Assembly: GCF_020216525.1 (NCBI RefSeq)
Contig: NZ_JAIWOY010000002.1
Location: forward strand, 527,223 to 591,222
From: Nocardioides nematodiphilus
GTDB taxonomy: Bacteria > Actinomycetota > Actinomycetes > Propionibacteriales > Nocardioidaceae
DNA: 64,000 nt
Direction of reading: 5' to 3'
The first letter of the stretch is position 1. Every line of letters starts with the position of its first letter. Positions 62,509-64,000 of the stretch are shown piece by piece. The position numbers were made by a program, and so were the translations under genes. A model generated the notes under the pieces. That model was given only the letters and a program-made list of their open reading frames with translations, made no database searches and was not told where the DNA came from.

Positions 62509-63648
62509 GCGCTTGAGGGCGCGGCTGATCACGAGGCGCTGGATCTGGTTGGTGCCCTCGAAGATCTGCATCACCTTCGCCTCGCGCATGTAGCGCTCGA
62601 GCGGGAAGTCGCGGGTGTAGCCCGCGCCGCCGAGCACCTGGACGGCGTCGGTGGTCACGCGCATGGCGTTGTCGGTGCAGATCAGCTTCGCGATCGACGC
62701 CTGGCGGCTGTACGGGCGGCCCGCGTCCTTGAGCCGGGCGGCGTGCAGGTAGGTCGCCCGCGCCGACTCCACCGCGGCGGCCATGTCGGCCAGCAGGAAC
62801 CCGAGGCCCTGGTGATCGATGATCGCCTGCCCGAACGCCTCCCGCTCCTGCGCGTACGCGATCGCCGCGTCGAGCGCGGCCTGGGCGAGCCCGGTGGCCA
62901 CGGCGGCGATGCCGAGTCGACCGGCGTCCAGCCCGGCCAGCGCGATCGGGAGACCCTGACCCTCGGCGCCGAGTCGGCGCTCGACCGGCACCCGGACGCC
63001 GTCGAAGAGCATCGTGGCGGTGGTCGAGCTCATCAGGCCCATCTTCGTCTCGGGCGTCGCGGCGCTCAGGCCGGCGGTGTCGGCCGGGACGAGGAAGCAG
63101 GAGATGCCACGACCGCCGTCGTCGGAGGTCCGCGCCATCACCTTGTAGAAGTCGGCCTGCCCGCCGTGGGTGGTCCACGCCTTCGCGCCGGTGATGACGT
63201 ACTCGTCGCCGTCGCGGATGGCGCGGGTCCTCATCGCGGCCGGGTCGGAGCCGGCGTGCGCCTCCGAGAGGCAGTACGCCCCCAGGAGCTCGCCGCTGAG
63301 CATCTCGGGCAGCCAGGTCTGCTTCTGCTCCTCGGAGCCGGCGTGGAACAGCCCGAAGCAGCTGAGCGCGTGCACGCTCGTGCCGACGCCCACGGCCGCC
63401 CAGCCCGAGGCGATCTCCTCGAGCACCTGCAGGTAGACCTCGTACGGCTGGCCTCCCCCGCCGTACTCCTCCGGGTAGGGCAGGGACAGCAGGCCCGCAC
63501 GGCCGAGGGTGCGGAAGACCTCGCGCGGGAAGGTGGCGGTCCGCTCGGCCTCGTCGACGGCGCTGCGCAGCTCGCGCGCGACGATGGCACGGGTCAGGTC
63601 GACGAGATCAGCGGCCTCGTCGCTCGGCATCAGGCGTTCAACAGGCAC
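62506..63648 (-). CDS. Acyl-CoA dehydrogenase
   Basis: 380 residues, FAD-dependent alpha,beta-dehydrogenation of acyl-CoA in beta-oxidation. YCLSEAHAGSDPAAM (about 125-139, FAD contact), VITGAKAWTTHGG, and catalytic Glu in IFEGTNQIQRLVISR (about 362-376). GTG start with TAGGAG six bases upstream. Ends against the truncated DUF1349 gene and is bracketed by the two initiator tRNAs. Confidence 0.94.
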   Translation of the reverse strand: MPVERLMPSDEAADLVDLTRAIVARELRSAVDEAERTATFPREVFRTLGRAGLLSLPYPEEYGGGGQPYEVYLQVLEEIASGWAAVGVGTSVHALSCFGLFHAGSEEQKQTWLPEMLSGELLGAYCLSEAHAGSDPAAMRTRAIRDGDEYVITGAKAWTTHGGQADFYKVMARTSDDGGRGISCFLVPADTAGLSAATPETKMGLMSSTTATMLFDGVRVPVERRLGAEGQGLPIALAGLDAGRLGIAAVATGLAQAALDAAIAYAQEREAFGQAIIDHQGLGFLLADMAAAVESARATYLHAARLKDAGRPYSRQASIAKLICTDNAMRVTTDAVQVLGGAGYTRDFPLERYMREAKVMQIFEGTNQIQRLVISRALKR

Positions 63649-63671
63649 AGAACACTCCTACCAGACGACAA

Positions 63672-63701
63672 AGGCCGGATCTGATTTCTCAGATCCGGCC
63701 T
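63672..63701 (-). terminator. Terminator of tRNA-fMet copy 2
   Basis: AGGCCGGATCTGA (63672-63684) pairs with TCAGATCCGGCCT (63689-63701) around a TTTC loop. Lies between tRNA copy 2 and the acyl-CoA dehydrogenase start; different in sequence from the terminator of copy 1. Confidence 0.85.
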
Positions 63702-63711
63702 CTGCTCTTCG

Positions 63712-63785
63712 TAGCGGGGACAGGATTTGAACCTGTGACCTCTGGGTTATGAGCCCAGCGAGCTACCGAGCTGCTCCACCCCGCG
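63712..63785 (-). tRNA. tRNA-fMet (initiator), copy 2
   Basis: Identical over its 74 nt to copy 1, with the same C1:U72 mismatch and GGG/CCC anticodon stem. The upstream flank GTCGGTAAGAGGAACACTACCGG is close to that of copy 1 (GTCGGTAGATGGAACACTACCC), so the duplication included about 20 bp of promoter-proximal sequence. Confidence 0.94.
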
Positions 63786-63832
63786 TCGGTAAGAGGAACA
63801 CTACCGGACGCCGATGGGCGAGCCAAATCGCG

Positions 63833-64000
63833 TCAGCCCCCGGTGAGCAGATCGGCGGCCCGATCGACCTTCTGCTGGGCCTGGGCGAGCAGCTTCTCGC
63901 GGCGGGTGAAGTCGCCCGCCTTGCCGGCGGCGTCGGCCTCGGCGAAGAGCTCCTTGGCCTGGGCCAGCAGGGCGCCGGCCGATGCCTTCGCGCCACCGGG
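63833..64000 (-). CDS. C-terminal part of an unidentified protein
   Basis: 55 codons of the 3' end of a gene that continues beyond the window, ending ALLAQAKELFAEADAAGKAG then QQKVDRAADLLTGG. Ala/Lys/Glu/Gln-rich and helical. It resembles the variable tail of UPF0182-family membrane proteins, but the segment is too short for a firm call. Confidence 0.6.
   Translation of the reverse strand, partial: PGGAKASAGALLAQAKELFAEADAAGKAGDFTRREKLLAQAQQKVDRAADLLTGG

Overview
The window is a compact, very GC-rich chromosomal segment of an actinobacterium. GTG and TTG starts are common, genes often overlap by 4 nt, and the window carries actinobacterial hallmarks: WhiB1, an SsgA-like protein, a SigR/RsrA-type pair, the fused 2-oxoglutarate decarboxylase Kgd, bL37 and an initiator tRNA with a C1:U72 mismatch. 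Gene order (argS-lysA-hom-thrC-thrB-rho-rpmE on the left; whiB1-pdtaS-...-sigR/rsrA-...-aroA-rsgA-hisN in the middle) fits Nocardioidaceae-like Propionibacteriales. That family placement is an inference from order and protein character, not from a search.

Layout. 0-10.3 kb: aspartate-family amino acid genes and translation/transcription genes on the minus strand (argS, lysA, hom, thrC, thrB, rho, rpmE). They are interrupted between lysA and hom by a small gene graveyard: a soxR that has lost its DNA-binding half, a CsbD-like stress gene, and the tail of a CU044_5270-family gene. 10.4-19.1 kb: tRNA-Arg, an AraC regulator, an SsgA-like protein behind an 18-bp palindrome, a c-di-GMP GGDEF-EAL enzyme, cobU and cobS, a reductase/SDR pair behind a KstR-type operator, and a lipoprotein. 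19.2-30.5 kb: kgd, a DesA3-type desaturase with its reductase and a divergent TetR regulator with two operator-like palindromes, an SDR/MDR pair, malic enzyme, and the Ni-superoxide dismutase with its maturation protease. 31-46 kb: a regulatory block (RsbW-like/SigF-like pair, WhiB1 with a CRP-type site, PdtaS kinase, SigR with its ZAS anti-sigma and a consensus SigR promoter), the 24-residue ribosomal protein bL37, SRAP, a membrane-tethered ECF sigma factor fused to surface-type repeats, a DoxX/KA-rich protein, aroA, rsgA, FKBP and CBS proteins. 46-64 kb: hisN, a soluble chemoreceptor-like protein, DUF445, a nucleotidyltransferase, a CALB-like secreted lipase, a divergent RimB/RimK pair in which RimK carries a TrkA_C-like tail, YbdK, an M20 hydrolase, a GGDEF membrane protein, an alcohol dehydrogenase and a DksA-like protein. 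The right end has two copies of the initiator tRNA flanking a truncated DUF1349 gene and an acyl-CoA dehydrogenase.

How it works together. Much of the window is housekeeping plus stress signalling. Redox control appears several times (SigR/RsrA, WhiB1, SodN, decayed SoxR), lipid metabolism has its own regulators (DesT-like TetR, KstR-like site), and c-di-GMP enzymes occur twice, with a third degenerate copy. No CRISPR array, phage, transposase or secondary-metabolite cluster was seen. The most unusual items are the ECF sigma-ZAS-TM-repeat fusion (39.2-41.7 kb), the RimK-TrkA_C fusion with divergent RimB (53.5-55.2 kb), the DoxX-KA-rich protein, and the tRNA-fMet duplication with its truncated neighbour.
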